A stretch of DNA of 64,000 nt, from assembly GCA_965230525.1 (NCBI GenBank), contig OZ246008.1, forward strand, positions 2,790,001 to 2,854,000. Direction: 5' to 3'. This document shows, piece after piece, positions 28,901 through 38,166 of the stretch (positions within the stretch are counted from its first letter, which is position 1; each line of letters opens with the position of its first letter). Under the pieces are notes generated by a model that did no database searches, was not told where the DNA came from, and saw only the letters and a list, made by a program, of their open reading frames with translations. The position numbers were made by a program, and so were the translations under genes. The stretch is from GCA-002733465 sp965230525. GTDB lineage: Bacteria > Pseudomonadota > Gammaproteobacteria > Enterobacterales > Kangiellaceae.

Positions 28901-28948
28901 CAATTTTTTGGGCGTCAATACTTCCTTGGCTTTAACTACAAAATGTAG
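25940..28948 (+). CDS. TonB-dependent receptor, maltodextrin type
   Basis: 1002 residues. Signal sequence (hydrophobic stretch about 22-38), an acidic linker (about 56-76), a TonB-box-like VVVITGYRGSL (about 77-87), the plug domain (SIADALTRLPGVSAIRTGG, INIRGLSG) and a large beta-barrel ending in FGRQYFLGFNYKM, a C-terminal strand with aromatic residues. The N-terminal pattern fits the TonB-Xanth-Caul group used for carbohydrates. The ATG has a GGGAG ribosome site. It is followed by the pullulanase gene 38 bases on, so the two are probably co-transcribed under the upstream operators. Maltodextrin as substrate is contextual inference. Confidence 0.93.
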   Translation: MAKANNRIKQTLVNPSVSNILKPSLLTLALFSAGVSAELVSAQEQRIQNNKQKVVFKVAQAEEESNAESTEEAEDEQVVVITGYRGSLIRSIDEKRAADTVTEQVSADDLGSLPDVSIADALTRLPGVSAIRTGGKASEINIRGLSGIFVHTTLNGREQVATSGSRSVEFAQYPSELISGATVYKSQRASLIEGGVAGSVDLKTASPLANAEQHRFSANLRGMFNDRADEIYDAQESGHRFSLSYQGKFADDTLGVALGYARLFQPSVATQFIGLSYSARRDVDNLAGDTDGPDSNPAAEYLSEGFEMQHKGGESTRDGYVAAIEWAPNNTFKLKADTFISKFDEQAFARGFRVKFDSGTAIINNPILDDNAVIGADFNRARIGGNTRVEMVNDNNVKVDDSEAFGLNAEWILTDQFTLTGDLSRSAATSDFRNGLLWTLAAEDANAAEPVFDNDVAISYRLNGLNLPDVGFNQNFTDINRMMLSKYGIYPYVFDDALNAARFDGVYEFRNNDFFTTFEAGIRYSERHYRNKRSVFEYGADNTFSSAEPPLRLTSDMTTVVDFQGAFAGFPSYLAIDYNAALSAWFPNGVPQPVTTWGANSEGEINNRYDWSVKQSGQVWEDVTSGYFVANIDTEFGNLPVTGNVGMRIVHTDQRASTLVNVGGDPALGAQNIVDEAGLVNSDYAPGIEGIDYTDYLPQLNLNFKITDNSQIRFAAARVMARSQINRLASDTSISYDEDDGEAHASSTNSPYLKPFLANQYDLSYEYYFSDTEGAFVVAYFHKDLKNFVQTFTDNDFVFADNGIILPEYVPGFEPDNPDSNPPLRAVDGSFTTSVNNANGGYFRGIELAYTQVFTNLPDFWSGLGVSASYAYTESKIDAIAGLTTSDLPGPTVETTFPGLSKNVVNAALFWGYEGFDTRLNVRHRSKFVSSQFAVDEQQTFFDGETVFDYQASYQINDNFSVMFQAINLTDEPTKSFFGQESQTGTLQFFGRQYFLGFNYKM

Positions 28949-29001
28949 TCAAAAACTCACTTTAGAAATTGAAGAAATAAATTTATATGATGGAGCAAAC
29001 T

Positions 29002-32000
29002 ATGCTTAATTATTCAAGAATAATAAATATCCTAGCGTTTCTAGTTATTGCTGTAACCATGATCGGTTGTAGTGGTGAGTCAGTTGACCAAGGCGAAGAA
29101 CTTTTAACCTGTTCTGCACCGCTTGTTGTTGACTCAGCTGGAACTTCCTGTGTAGAGCCAACGGCAATTTCATGTGTAGCGCCTTTGGTACCCAATGAGT
29201 TCAATGATGCATGTGTGGTCGGTGCCGATCCAAATGCGCCCGTACCATCGGTATTTCCGGGCGATAATGAAGCCGTTCTTTATTACAACCGCGCGAATAA
29301 AGGCGCCACAAATGAGCCAAACGATCCGCAATATGATGGTTATGTTTTGCACACTTGGAACAATGACCAATGCGACGCTTACGCAGCGCCTTTTGATGCC
29401 TCCATTTGGGGTAGTGAGCACGTATACGATGGTATCGATCCCAATTACGGCGCTTATTGGATTGTTAAACTAAAAGAAGACCATAGTGATTGCGGTAATT
29501 TTATCATTCACATCGGAACTGATGATGCCGGTAAAGAAATGGGCGGTGGCGACAAACAAATGAATCTTGTGCAAGATGACCCAGACTTTACTCGCATGAA
29601 CTGGACCATCTCTGGATTCGAATCAGCATTAGAATTTCCTATTACTGAACTCGGTCCCCAGCCGCTAAAAATTGAGAACGCCGCAGCCCATTGGCTAGAT
29701 GCAAATACCATCGCGTGGCAGGTTGATACTTCGCTGGCGGCAGAAGTGCGTCTTCATCATTCTGCAACGGCTGGAATTGAAGCGGACTTAGATAACCAAA
29801 TCAACGGGACCGCGGTTGTCCTAACGGCTACCGAGCAGTCTACGGAACTGCAAGCCGCTTACCCGTTAACTGCCGACTGGCCGGTATTTAGTATTGATTC
29901 TAGTTCTCACGACGTTAAGCAAATTCTTAAGAATGAATTGGTTGTTGCCGCTTATGATGCGGATGGTAATGCATTTGCTGCCACTTATGTGCAAGCCGCT
30001 AAAGTGCTTGATGACTTATACACTAAAGGAGAAGCCGACGCGGACGAAGCAAGCCTAGGTATTGTTTACAATGGTGATTCGATTACTGCCAACCTTTGGG
30101 CGCCAACGGCACAAAGTGTGGTGTTAAATGTTTATGATGCGAGTAAAAATTTAGTTAGCGCTAATCCGATGATTGAAGATACCAACACCGGTATCTGGTC
30201 ATTTGAAGGAACCGCAGCCCTCGATAGAATGTTTTATCGTTACGAGTTAACAGTTTATCATTCACAAAATAATGCCATTGAAACGATTGAGACTTCTGAT
30301 CCTTATTCAGTAAGTTTATCCACCAACGGCATCTATTCTCAGTTCGTTAATCTTGCTGATGACGATTTAAAACCTGAAGGTTGGGAAGGACATACTATTC
30401 CGACCATAGCAAACTATGAAGATGCAGTGATTTATGAAGGGCACGTAAGAGATTTTAGTGTATTTGATCAAAGTACAACCGAAGCAAATCGGGGTAAGTA
30501 TTTAGCATTTACTGAAACTAGCTCTGTACCGATGACTCATCTAGCTGATTTAGCCGCTAATGGTTTGACTCATTTTCAATTTTTACCTATCAATGATATC
30601 GCCAGTATTGGAGAAGATGCCGATTTCATCGTCAACCTCACTGATACAGTTGCAGACCTTTGTGCGGTTAATGAAGACGCACCCGTTTGTGGAGTGAATG
30701 ATGACGACGAAATATTACTTTCAATTTTAGAAAGTTATCTGCCATTCGAAACCAAAGCCCAAGAATTGGTTCAATCAATGAGAGGCAATGATTCCTTTAA
30801 CTGGGGCTATGATCCAAAACACTTCAATGCGCCTGAAGGAAGTTACGCAAGTGATCCGGATGGTACCGCAAGAATTTTAGAAATGCGTGCCATGATTAAA
30901 TCGCTGCACGAAATAGGTCTTCGAGTGAATATGGATGTTGTATACAACCATACTAATTCAGGTGGCCTGTGGGACAACTCGGTTCTCGACAAAGTCGTTC
31001 CTGGTTATTACCAAAGTCGTGATTTGACAACCGGTGGAATTCTTAACAGCACTTGCTGTAGCGACACTGCTCTAGAGCATACTATGATGGGCAAATTGAT
31101 GAACGATTCGCTTATTCAGTGGGCAGAGCAATACGCTATCGATGGTTTCCGTTTTGATATTATGGCGCATGCATCCGTTGATCAAATGGTTGCTGCTAGA
31201 GAATTAGTCAGAAGTATAGATCCTGACACTTTCTTCTACGGAGAAGGTTGGTCAAGAGACTATCGCGGCTTTGAAGAAGCTAACCAATTTAATTTAGCTG
31301 GCACAGAAATAGCAACTTTCAACGATCGTCTACGAGAAGGTGTTAGAAACGCGGCGTTATTTAATGAAGAAGCTAACTTACATGACCAAGATATTGTTCG
31401 ACTTGGCCTTGCAGGAACCTTAAGTGACTTTGTAATTAAAACAAGCAGCGGTGTGACAACATCGGGCAGTGGCTTTAATCCTGCTTCTTATGCGGAAGAT
31501 CCTGCGGACATAATCAACTATGTATCCAAGCATGATGACCGCTCACTTTGGGATCAACTGCAATACCGTTTAGATATTGGTATAACGGCATCGGATCGCG
31601 TGAGAATTCAAAATATATCAGCTTCAATTCCGCTGTTAAGCCAAGGAATTCCATTCTTACAAATGGGGGGTGATCTGCTTCGCTCTAAATCAATGGATAG
31701 AAACAGTTATGATTCTGGGGATTGGTTTAACCGTGTCGACTTCACCAAAGAGTCTAACAATTGGAACGTTGGTTTACCGCTAGCGGAAGATAACCAAAAT
31801 GATTGGGATATGATCGTTGGCATCTCAACCAATCCAAATACTCAATCGTTTATGTCGGACATCATGTTTGCTTCCGATGTATTTAAAGAGTTCTTAAGTA
31901 TTCGTCGCGATAGCAAGCTGTTTAGATTGAATACAGCCGAAGATATCAACGCGCGGGTTGGCTTCCATAATATTGGGCGCGCTCAAACTCAAGGTTTAAT

Positions 32001-33279
32001 CGCCATGAGTATTGATGATGGTGTTGGCCTTACGGATCTCGACCCAGCCTATGATGCGATTGTTGTGATTGTTAATGGTAGTGATAGCGAACAGTCTCAT
32101 ACCATTGCGACAGCTGCTGGATTTAGCTTGCATGCAACTCAAGCTGCGTCGGTTGATCCGGTAGTCGCCACATCATCATTCGCTGAAGGCGAGGGAGAAG
32201 GAACATTCACTGTACCGGCTCGCACCACGGCTGTGTTCGTAAAAGTACAAGGCGATGCGCAAGGTGAAGGGCTGTCAGCACTCGCTACTATTGGTGCACC
32301 GGATGTAGTTCCTTATGCAGATACTGAGGTTTATCTCAGAGGAAGCATGAATGGCTGGAGTACCAACGATCAGTTTGAATACAAAGGCGATGGTATCTAT
32401 GAGGCACGTATCGAGTTAGAAGGTGGTACTGAGTACGAGTTTAAAGTTGCCAGTGAAGATTGGAGCACGGTAGATTTTGGCTCGTCGGAACAAGTTGTGA
32501 CTCAAGATGAAGCCAAAACACTGAGTCGTGGCGGGTCTAACTTATTGTTTACCCCAGATGCAGGTGAAGTGTATTTGTTTAGACTTGATGCGTCAGATAC
32601 AGAAGCACCCGAACTCACTGTTCTGTTGCCCACTAAAGTTTATTTACGCGGTGGCATGAATGGATGGGGAACTGACACACCAATGTCTTATCTAGGAAAT
32701 GATGTGTATAGCGTGGTATTTGATATAACTGCAACAGAAACGCATGAGTTCAAGATCGCCTCAGAGAACTGGGACATCTTTAACTACGGTTCGCTTGATA
32801 CAGACAACACCGTTACTGAAGGGGTGAGCAAGGTACTGGCTTACAACGCTGGAAATCTCTCAATGGAATTTACTGAAGTGGGTGAGTATACCTTTGTGTT
32901 TGATTTCTCTGACCAGGCCGCACCATTGGTCACAGTACACAAAACTCAAATGTTTAATGACACAACTGTCTTTATACGTGGTGACATGAACGGCTGGAGT
33001 GAAGACAACCCGATGACCTATAACGGCGATTCTAACTATTCCGTCGACATCGTGTTGGCTGAAGAAACTTATGGATTTAAAGTTGCCTCGGCGGACTGGT
33101 CTACGGTTGATTTTGGCGCTGTTGGCGGTGAAGAAGCGGTCGTAATAGGTGCTGAAAAAGGACTTGTCGTTTCTGGTGCAAACATGTCACTTGAAGTTAC
33201 CACGGCGGGAACTTACCGGTTTGAGGTAACAGGCCCAGATGATTCTCAACCAGTACTAACAGTCTCCTTACTTGAATAA
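29002..33279 (+). CDS. pulA: Pullulanase-type GH13 lipoprotein with three C-terminal tandem modules
   Basis: Outer-membrane or periplasmic lipoprotein (MIGC lipobox near residue 22), about 1425 residues. I prefer the ATG at 29002 over 28987 because TGGAG at 28991-28995 is correctly spaced to it. Order: Cys-rich linker, a pullulanase-type carbohydrate-binding domain (about 75-205), N2-like domain, CBM48-like domain (about 350-440), then the catalytic barrel with VVYNH, nucleophile D719 (GFRFD), acid/base E748 (YGEGW) and D845 (KHDD). The C-terminus carries three repeats of about 100 residues starting near 1109, 1213 and 1323 (RGxMNGW motif), likely starch-binding. It debranches alpha-1,6 links so that the amylases and receptor can use the products. 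Confidence 0.92.
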   Translation: MLNYSRIINILAFLVIAVTMIGCSGESVDQGEELLTCSAPLVVDSAGTSCVEPTAISCVAPLVPNEFNDACVVGADPNAPVPSVFPGDNEAVLYYNRANKGATNEPNDPQYDGYVLHTWNNDQCDAYAAPFDASIWGSEHVYDGIDPNYGAYWIVKLKEDHSDCGNFIIHIGTDDAGKEMGGGDKQMNLVQDDPDFTRMNWTISGFESALEFPITELGPQPLKIENAAAHWLDANTIAWQVDTSLAAEVRLHHSATAGIEADLDNQINGTAVVLTATEQSTELQAAYPLTADWPVFSIDSSSHDVKQILKNELVVAAYDADGNAFAATYVQAAKVLDDLYTKGEADADEASLGIVYNGDSITANLWAPTAQSVVLNVYDASKNLVSANPMIEDTNTGIWSFEGTAALDRMFYRYELTVYHSQNNAIETIETSDPYSVSLSTNGIYSQFVNLADDDLKPEGWEGHTIPTIANYEDAVIYEGHVRDFSVFDQSTTEANRGKYLAFTETSSVPMTHLADLAANGLTHFQFLPINDIASIGEDADFIVNLTDTVADLCAVNEDAPVCGVNDDDEILLSILESYLPFETKAQELVQSMRGNDSFNWGYDPKHFNAPEGSYASDPDGTARILEMRAMIKSLHEIGLRVNMDVVYNHTNSGGLWDNSVLDKVVPGYYQSRDLTTGGILNSTCCSDTALEHTMMGKLMNDSLIQWAEQYAIDGFRFDIMAHASVDQMVAARELVRSIDPDTFFYGEGWSRDYRGFEEANQFNLAGTEIATFNDRLREGVRNAALFNEEANLHDQDIVRLGLAGTLSDFVIKTSSGVTTSGSGFNPASYAEDPADIINYVSKHDDRSLWDQLQYRLDIGITASDRVRIQNISASIPLLSQGIPFLQMGGDLLRSKSMDRNSYDSGDWFNRVDFTKESNNWNVGLPLAEDNQNDWDMIVGISTNPNTQSFMSDIMFASDVFKEFLSIRRDSKLFRLNTAEDINARVGFHNIGRAQTQGLIAMSIDDGVGLTDLDPAYDAIVVIVNGSDSEQSHTIATAAGFSLHATQAASVDPVVATSSFAEGEGEGTFTVPARTTAVFVKVQGDAQGEGLSALATIGAPDVVPYADTEVYLRGSMNGWSTNDQFEYKGDGIYEARIELEGGTEYEFKVASEDWSTVDFGSSEQVVTQDEAKTLSRGGSNLLFTPDAGEVYLFRLDASDTEAPELTVLLPTKVYLRGGMNGWGTDTPMSYLGNDVYSVVFDITATETHEFKIASENWDIFNYGSLDTDNTVTEGVSKVLAYNAGNLSMEFTEVGEYTFVFDFSDQAAPLVTVHKTQMFNDTTVFIRGDMNGWSEDNPMTYNGDSNYSVDIVLAEETYGFKVASADWSTVDFGAVGGEEAVVIGAEKGLVVSGANMSLEVTTAGTYRFEVTGPDDSQPVLTVSLLE

Positions 33280-33478
33280 ATAATTAATTCCATTAAGGCT
33301 GCCAGCTTAGCCATCATTTTGATCGCTAAGCCTGGTCGCTTGGATTGGTAGTTAAGTCATTTAAGAAAAAATAGCGCAAAAAGTAATTAGGTATCAACAT
33401 CGAATCACTCTTTAGTTGATCAGCAAAACTAAAATGAATTGTAGCTGAGAGAAAAGAGCTGCAAATTAGGAAATAATA

Positions 33479-35101
33479 ATGACAAACAATTCATGGTGGC
33501 GAGGAGCTGTAATCTATCAAGTCTATCCTCGAAGTATGAAAGATACTAACGGCGATGGCATTGGCGATCTGCCTGGTATCATTGAAAAACTAGACTACAT
33601 TGCCAGCCTAGGGGTAGATGCGATCTGGATATCCCCGTTTTTTAAGTCACCAATGAAAGATTTTGGTTATGACATTAGTGATTATCGAGATGTGGATCCT
33701 TTATTTGGTACTCTCGATGATTTTGATCGATTGATTGCAAAAGCGCACTCACTCAATATTAAGGTCATTATCGATCAAGTGTTAAGTCACACTTCTGAGA
33801 AACATAGTTGGTTCTTAGAAAGTCGTGAAGATAAAACTAATCCAAAAGCCGATTGGTATGTTTGGGCCGACGCTAAAGCAGATGGAACACCACCGAATAA
33901 TTGGTTATCCATTTTTGGCGGTTGCGCTTGGCAATGGGAGCCTCGAAGAAAGCAATACTATTTGCACAATTTTTTAGTTAGCCAACCAGATTTAAACTTC
34001 CACAATCCAGAGGTTAGAAAAGCCACACTCGAAAATATTGAGTTTTGGTTGCAGCGCGGTGTCGATGGTTTTAGATTGGATGCCATTAATTTTTGTTTCC
34101 ATGATAATCAACTAAGAGACAACCCTGCCAAACCAGTTGAAGAGCGACAAGGGCGCGGATTTAGCGAAGACAATCCTTACGCATTTCAATACCATTATTT
34201 TAATAATACTCAACCTGAAAACATTGCTTTTATTGAAGAAGTTAGAGCTTTGTTAGATAAGTATCCGGGCGCCGCGGCACTCGGAGAAATTTCATCGGAA
34301 GATTCGCTGGCTACCATGGCGGAATACACTCAAGGTGATTCAAGATTGCATATGGGATACAGCTTTGAGCTGCTGACTAATGAATTTACTGCAAGCTATA
34401 TTCGTGAGACGGTTGAGACATTAGAACAAAAAATGACTGAAGGCTGGCCGTGCTGGGCTATCAGTAATCACGATGTGACACGTGTTGCTAGCCGCTGGGG
34501 CGGGCCTGAAAATAGCGAACAAAAATCCAAAATGCTGACCGCTTTGTTGTGTAGTTTACGCGGTACGGTTTGTACCTATCAAGGCGAAGAGCTGGGGTTA
34601 AATGAAGCTGAAATTGCCTATGATCAACTTCAAGATCCTTATGGAATAACTTTTTGGCCAACATTTAAAGGTCGAGATGGTTGCCGCACGCCACTCCCTT
34701 GGAATTCGAGTGAAGAAAAGGCGGGTTTTACTTGCGGAAAGCCATGGCTTCCGATTCCTCAAGAGCACTTGTGCATGTCGGTTGAAAAGCAGCTGGTACA
34801 AGAAGATTCAGTATTAAATAGCTTTAAACAGTTTATGAATTGGCGAAAAACTCAACCAAGTTTAATCAGTGGTGATATTGAATTTATTGAGGCACCCGAA
34901 CCAATTCTTGCGTTCACTCGAAAGAGTGAGCAAGGTGAAATGCTAGTTTGTTTTAATTTATCAAACCAACAGCATAAAACAAAAATTTCAAAATCAAATT
35001 CTACCTCGGTGTTGTTAGAGCATGGCTTGGCCAGCGGTGTGTTGCGTGATGATGAGTTGACGCTGCCACCGTTTGGCTGTTTTTTTGCTCTACAAGAATA
35101 A
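33479..35101 (+). CDS. Cytoplasmic alpha-glucosidase, GH13 subfamily 23 type
   Basis: 540 residues, no signal peptide. The sequence is very close by memory to Halomonas HaG and Xanthomonas alpha-glucosidases (WWRGAVIYQVYPRS start). Catalytic residues line up: D201 in GFRLD, E270 in LGEISSED, D332 in SNHD. It should release glucose from maltose and short alpha-glucosides in the cytoplasm, supplying glk. HaG-type enzymes can also glucosylate alcohols, so transglucosylation is possible. Good AGGAA ribosome site. It lies 199 bases after pulA, with an imperfect GCTTAGC / GCTAAGC hairpin between them. Confidence 0.95.
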   Translation: MTNNSWWRGAVIYQVYPRSMKDTNGDGIGDLPGIIEKLDYIASLGVDAIWISPFFKSPMKDFGYDISDYRDVDPLFGTLDDFDRLIAKAHSLNIKVIIDQVLSHTSEKHSWFLESREDKTNPKADWYVWADAKADGTPPNNWLSIFGGCAWQWEPRRKQYYLHNFLVSQPDLNFHNPEVRKATLENIEFWLQRGVDGFRLDAINFCFHDNQLRDNPAKPVEERQGRGFSEDNPYAFQYHYFNNTQPENIAFIEEVRALLDKYPGAAALGEISSEDSLATMAEYTQGDSRLHMGYSFELLTNEFTASYIRETVETLEQKMTEGWPCWAISNHDVTRVASRWGGPENSEQKSKMLTALLCSLRGTVCTYQGEELGLNEAEIAYDQLQDPYGITFWPTFKGRDGCRTPLPWNSSEEKAGFTCGKPWLPIPQEHLCMSVEKQLVQEDSVLNSFKQFMNWRKTQPSLISGDIEFIEAPEPILAFTRKSEQGEMLVCFNLSNQQHKTKISKSNSTSVLLEHGLASGVLRDDELTLPPFGCFFALQE

Positions 35102-35245
35102 GCATTTTTTGTAAAAAGGCAGATCAGTATTAATTTAAAGATTTAGAAAATAAGAGTAACAATATTTAACAACCAGTAAGTACCACTAAATATTTTGGTG
35201 GCACAAAAAAATTAAAAAAGCATAACAATAAAAGGGGAATATTAA

Positions 35246-38056
35246 ATGCTTAAGTTCAAGCCCAGTAAACTCACGGTCGCGTTACTGTCGACCGGTATGA
35301 TTACATTTGGTTCGCCAACCTTTGCGGAAGAAGTTGATAAAGCAAACACTGAAGAATCTCAGGTAGAGTCAAGCCAAGAAGATGAGCAAGTTGTAATAGT
35401 TACAGGTATTCGCGGAAGTTTACAACGCTCTCAAGCAATTAAGATGGATAACTCTTCTATTGTGGAGGCGATTTCCGCTGAAGACATTGGCAAACTTCCT
35501 GATTCTTCTATTGCTGAATCTATAGCTAGATTACCGGGGTTAACTGCTCAAAGATTGGATGGTAGAGCAAGTAGAGTCACCATTCGGGGGTTTGGTGAAA
35601 ACGAGAGTGGCACAACCTTTAACGGGCGTGAACAGGTTTCTATTGGAGACAACCGAGGCGTGGAATTTGATTTATATCCTTCTGAAATAATGAGTGGAGT
35701 GACAGTCTATAAAACCCCAAACGCGACCCTAGATAGTGAAGGCATTGCAGGTGTTGTTGACTTGCAAACAATAAAGCCGCTCTCCAAAGGAGAGGACAGA
35801 ATATTTCAAGTTAATGGTCTATATGAGAAAACTAGTTTCGAAAAGCTAAATCCTGATGGAGACGACGACGGCTTTAGTGGGACCATTTTTTATATGGACA
35901 AGTTTGCTGATGAGCGTGTTGGATTGGCAGTTGCTTATTCGGTCAAAAATTCTCCAAATCAAGAAAAGCGTTGGAACGCTTGGGGCTACCCAGAATTTGA
36001 TGTAAATGGGACAAATTATTCTATTCTAGGCGGAGCAAAACCATTTGTGCGATCTTCTACTTTGGAGAGAGATTCATTCATGGCTGTTTTAGAATTATCG
36101 CCAACTGATTCGTTACAGTTGACTTTCGACTTGCTAACAGTTGACTTTACCGATGAAAAAAGACTAAGAGGAATTGAAATTCCATTTGCTTGGGGACAGG
36201 GCAGCGTGTCTGGTACCGAAGTTGACACTGCAACTGGTTTCGTTACTCAAGGGCTTACTCAAGGTCAGCGTGTTGTAGTGCGCAACGATTATGAAACCAG
36301 AGAGGCAGATCTCAAATCGTTCGGATTTAATACTTCGTGGTTTGCTAACGACGACTGGACGATTGAATTTGATGTAAGTCGTTCAGAGGTCGAAAGAAAA
36401 GTTTTCAGCTTAGAAAGTTATTCGGGAACTGGAAGAGGCGACAATGAAGGAGTCGCCGACGATATTGGTTACACATTCAACTCTGGAAATACCGGAGCAA
36501 CATTCACACATGGATTGGATTATAGCGACTATAGCCTTATTCAACTCGGTGGGCCATTAACTTGGGGTTGGAGCTCGGCATTAAATGACCATTATGGAAT
36601 AACTGGGACTGCATTGGAAAATACAGCGCAAGATGGATTCGTTAACACTCCATCAATCGATGATGAATTAACCACTTTGAAAATCGCTGCCAGTCAATCA
36701 ATCGAAGCTGGGATATTTAACCAATTTACCTACGGTGTCGCATATAAAGAGCGAGACAAAACAAAAACCTCTGATGGGTTCTTTATGACCCTATCCGGTT
36801 TTCCAGCTAATCCAGGGACGTTAGTTGTGCCAGAAGAGTATAGGCTTGGTTCAGTATCGTTAGATTTTATTGGCATGGGCGATATGATTGCCTATGATAC
36901 GATGGCACTCATAAACGATGGTTATTACGAACTCTTAAGTGAATCGCTTACTGGAACGCAGCATTTAACTAAATCATGGCAAGTGAGTGAGGAGGTTACT
37001 TCTTTATTTGTATCAGCCGATATAGACACAGAGCTCGCTGGATTAGAGCTAACCGGAAATGTTGGCGTACGATACGTTGACACACAGCAGTCTTCAAAAG
37101 GATTTGCTGGGAATACTGTCAATGGACTTGTAGTCGCATCCCCAACGGATGTTTCTCATGATTATAGTCATCTGTTACCAAGCTTAAATTTAAACCTTAA
37201 ATTGGATGATACTCAAAATATTCGATTTGGATTAGCAAAAACCATTTCGAGAGCAAGGTTGGATGAGATGAATGCCTCGGTAACCGCAACCTATAATCAA
37301 ACGCCTGATGCTAACGGAAACAACTGGAGTGTAAGCGGAGGTAATCCGAGCTTAGAACCAAAAGAAGCTACAGGTCTTGATATAACCTACGACAATTATT
37401 TTAGTGACCAGGGGTATTTCTCGGTAGCTTATTTCAGAAAAAATCTTGACAACTGGATCTTTGATGGGACTTACGAGGTCGATATGACTGGTGTAGCTGA
37501 CCCTGCAACGGGTACAGTTCCTGCTAACCCTATTGCTACGGGAAATGGTAAAGTTAACGGTGGAGAAGGGACAATTAGTGGGCTTGAACTTTCACTAACA
37601 TTGCCTTTTTCTATGCTACATGAAAGCTTGGAAGGCTTTGGAATAATAGCCAGTCATACTAAAATTAGTTCTGATATGGAAGACCCTAATGGTAACGAGT
37701 TTGAAATACCTGGACTTTCAGATAAGATCCAAAACTTTACTATTTTCTATGAAAAAAATGGTTTCCAAGCGCGAGCAAGTATGCGTAAACGAGGCGACTT
37801 TAAAGGCGATGTGTATGGATTAGGATTTAATACGGTGCAAGTAGACATCGTAGGTGAAACTATTTGGGACGCACAAATTGGTTTTGATTTTGGAGAAGCT
37901 GGTTTTGATGACTTAGATGGTCTCTCAGTATTTCTTCAGGGACAAAACTTAACTGAAGAGCCTTTTACTTCTTTAAGTGGTGACAACTCTTTACAAGTTA
38001 GAGACTATCAAGATTATGGAAGTACATATTTTCTTGGTGTAAGCTATAAATTCTAA
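35246..38056 (+). CDS. TonB-dependent receptor paired with a halogenase-like gene
   Basis: 936 residues. Signal peptide (cleavage near TFAEE), acidic linker, TonB-box-like VVIVTGIRGSLQRS, plug (SIAESIARLPGLTAQRLDGRASRVTIRGFG) and a beta-barrel ending in YFLGVSYKF, a classic C-terminal Phe. It is of the same TonB-Xanth-Caul style as the receptor at 25940 but diverged. GGGGA ribosome site. It is followed by a strong terminator and then the halogenase-like gene. Its base composition looks more AT-rich than the amylase genes (judged by eye). The substrate is probably a starch-derived or other glucan oligosaccharide, by context only. Confidence 0.92.
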   Translation: MLKFKPSKLTVALLSTGMITFGSPTFAEEVDKANTEESQVESSQEDEQVVIVTGIRGSLQRSQAIKMDNSSIVEAISAEDIGKLPDSSIAESIARLPGLTAQRLDGRASRVTIRGFGENESGTTFNGREQVSIGDNRGVEFDLYPSEIMSGVTVYKTPNATLDSEGIAGVVDLQTIKPLSKGEDRIFQVNGLYEKTSFEKLNPDGDDDGFSGTIFYMDKFADERVGLAVAYSVKNSPNQEKRWNAWGYPEFDVNGTNYSILGGAKPFVRSSTLERDSFMAVLELSPTDSLQLTFDLLTVDFTDEKRLRGIEIPFAWGQGSVSGTEVDTATGFVTQGLTQGQRVVVRNDYETREADLKSFGFNTSWFANDDWTIEFDVSRSEVERKVFSLESYSGTGRGDNEGVADDIGYTFNSGNTGATFTHGLDYSDYSLIQLGGPLTWGWSSALNDHYGITGTALENTAQDGFVNTPSIDDELTTLKIAASQSIEAGIFNQFTYGVAYKERDKTKTSDGFFMTLSGFPANPGTLVVPEEYRLGSVSLDFIGMGDMIAYDTMALINDGYYELLSESLTGTQHLTKSWQVSEEVTSLFVSADIDTELAGLELTGNVGVRYVDTQQSSKGFAGNTVNGLVVASPTDVSHDYSHLLPSLNLNLKLDDTQNIRFGLAKTISRARLDEMNASVTATYNQTPDANGNNWSVSGGNPSLEPKEATGLDITYDNYFSDQGYFSVAYFRKNLDNWIFDGTYEVDMTGVADPATGTVPANPIATGNGKVNGGEGTISGLELSLTLPFSMLHESLEGFGIIASHTKISSDMEDPNGNEFEIPGLSDKIQNFTIFYEKNGFQARASMRKRGDFKGDVYGLGFNTVQVDIVGETIWDAQIGFDFGEAGFDDLDGLSVFLQGQNLTEEPFTSLSGDNSLQVRDYQDYGSTYFLGVSYKF

Positions 38057-38073
38057 AGTAGATGTATTGCTAG

Positions 38074-38112
38074 AAAGCCCTTGAAATAGCAATATTCCAA
38101 GGGCTTTTATTT
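38074..38112 (+). terminator. Rho-independent terminator after the second TonB receptor
   Basis: AAGCCCTTG, 14-base loop, CAAGGGCTT, then TTATTTAT. It separates the receptor from the halogenase-like gene, so the latter depends on readthrough or its own promoter. Confidence 0.8.
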
Positions 38113-38166
38113 ATCAACAAGTATGAGATTTACAACGTATATTAATTCTGAGGTACTTTTAAGAGC

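Noticed and set aside
29410..29440. CGTATACG palindrome in pulA as a further operator
   Set aside because: Lies in coding sequence, and the centre is TATA rather than TACGTA.
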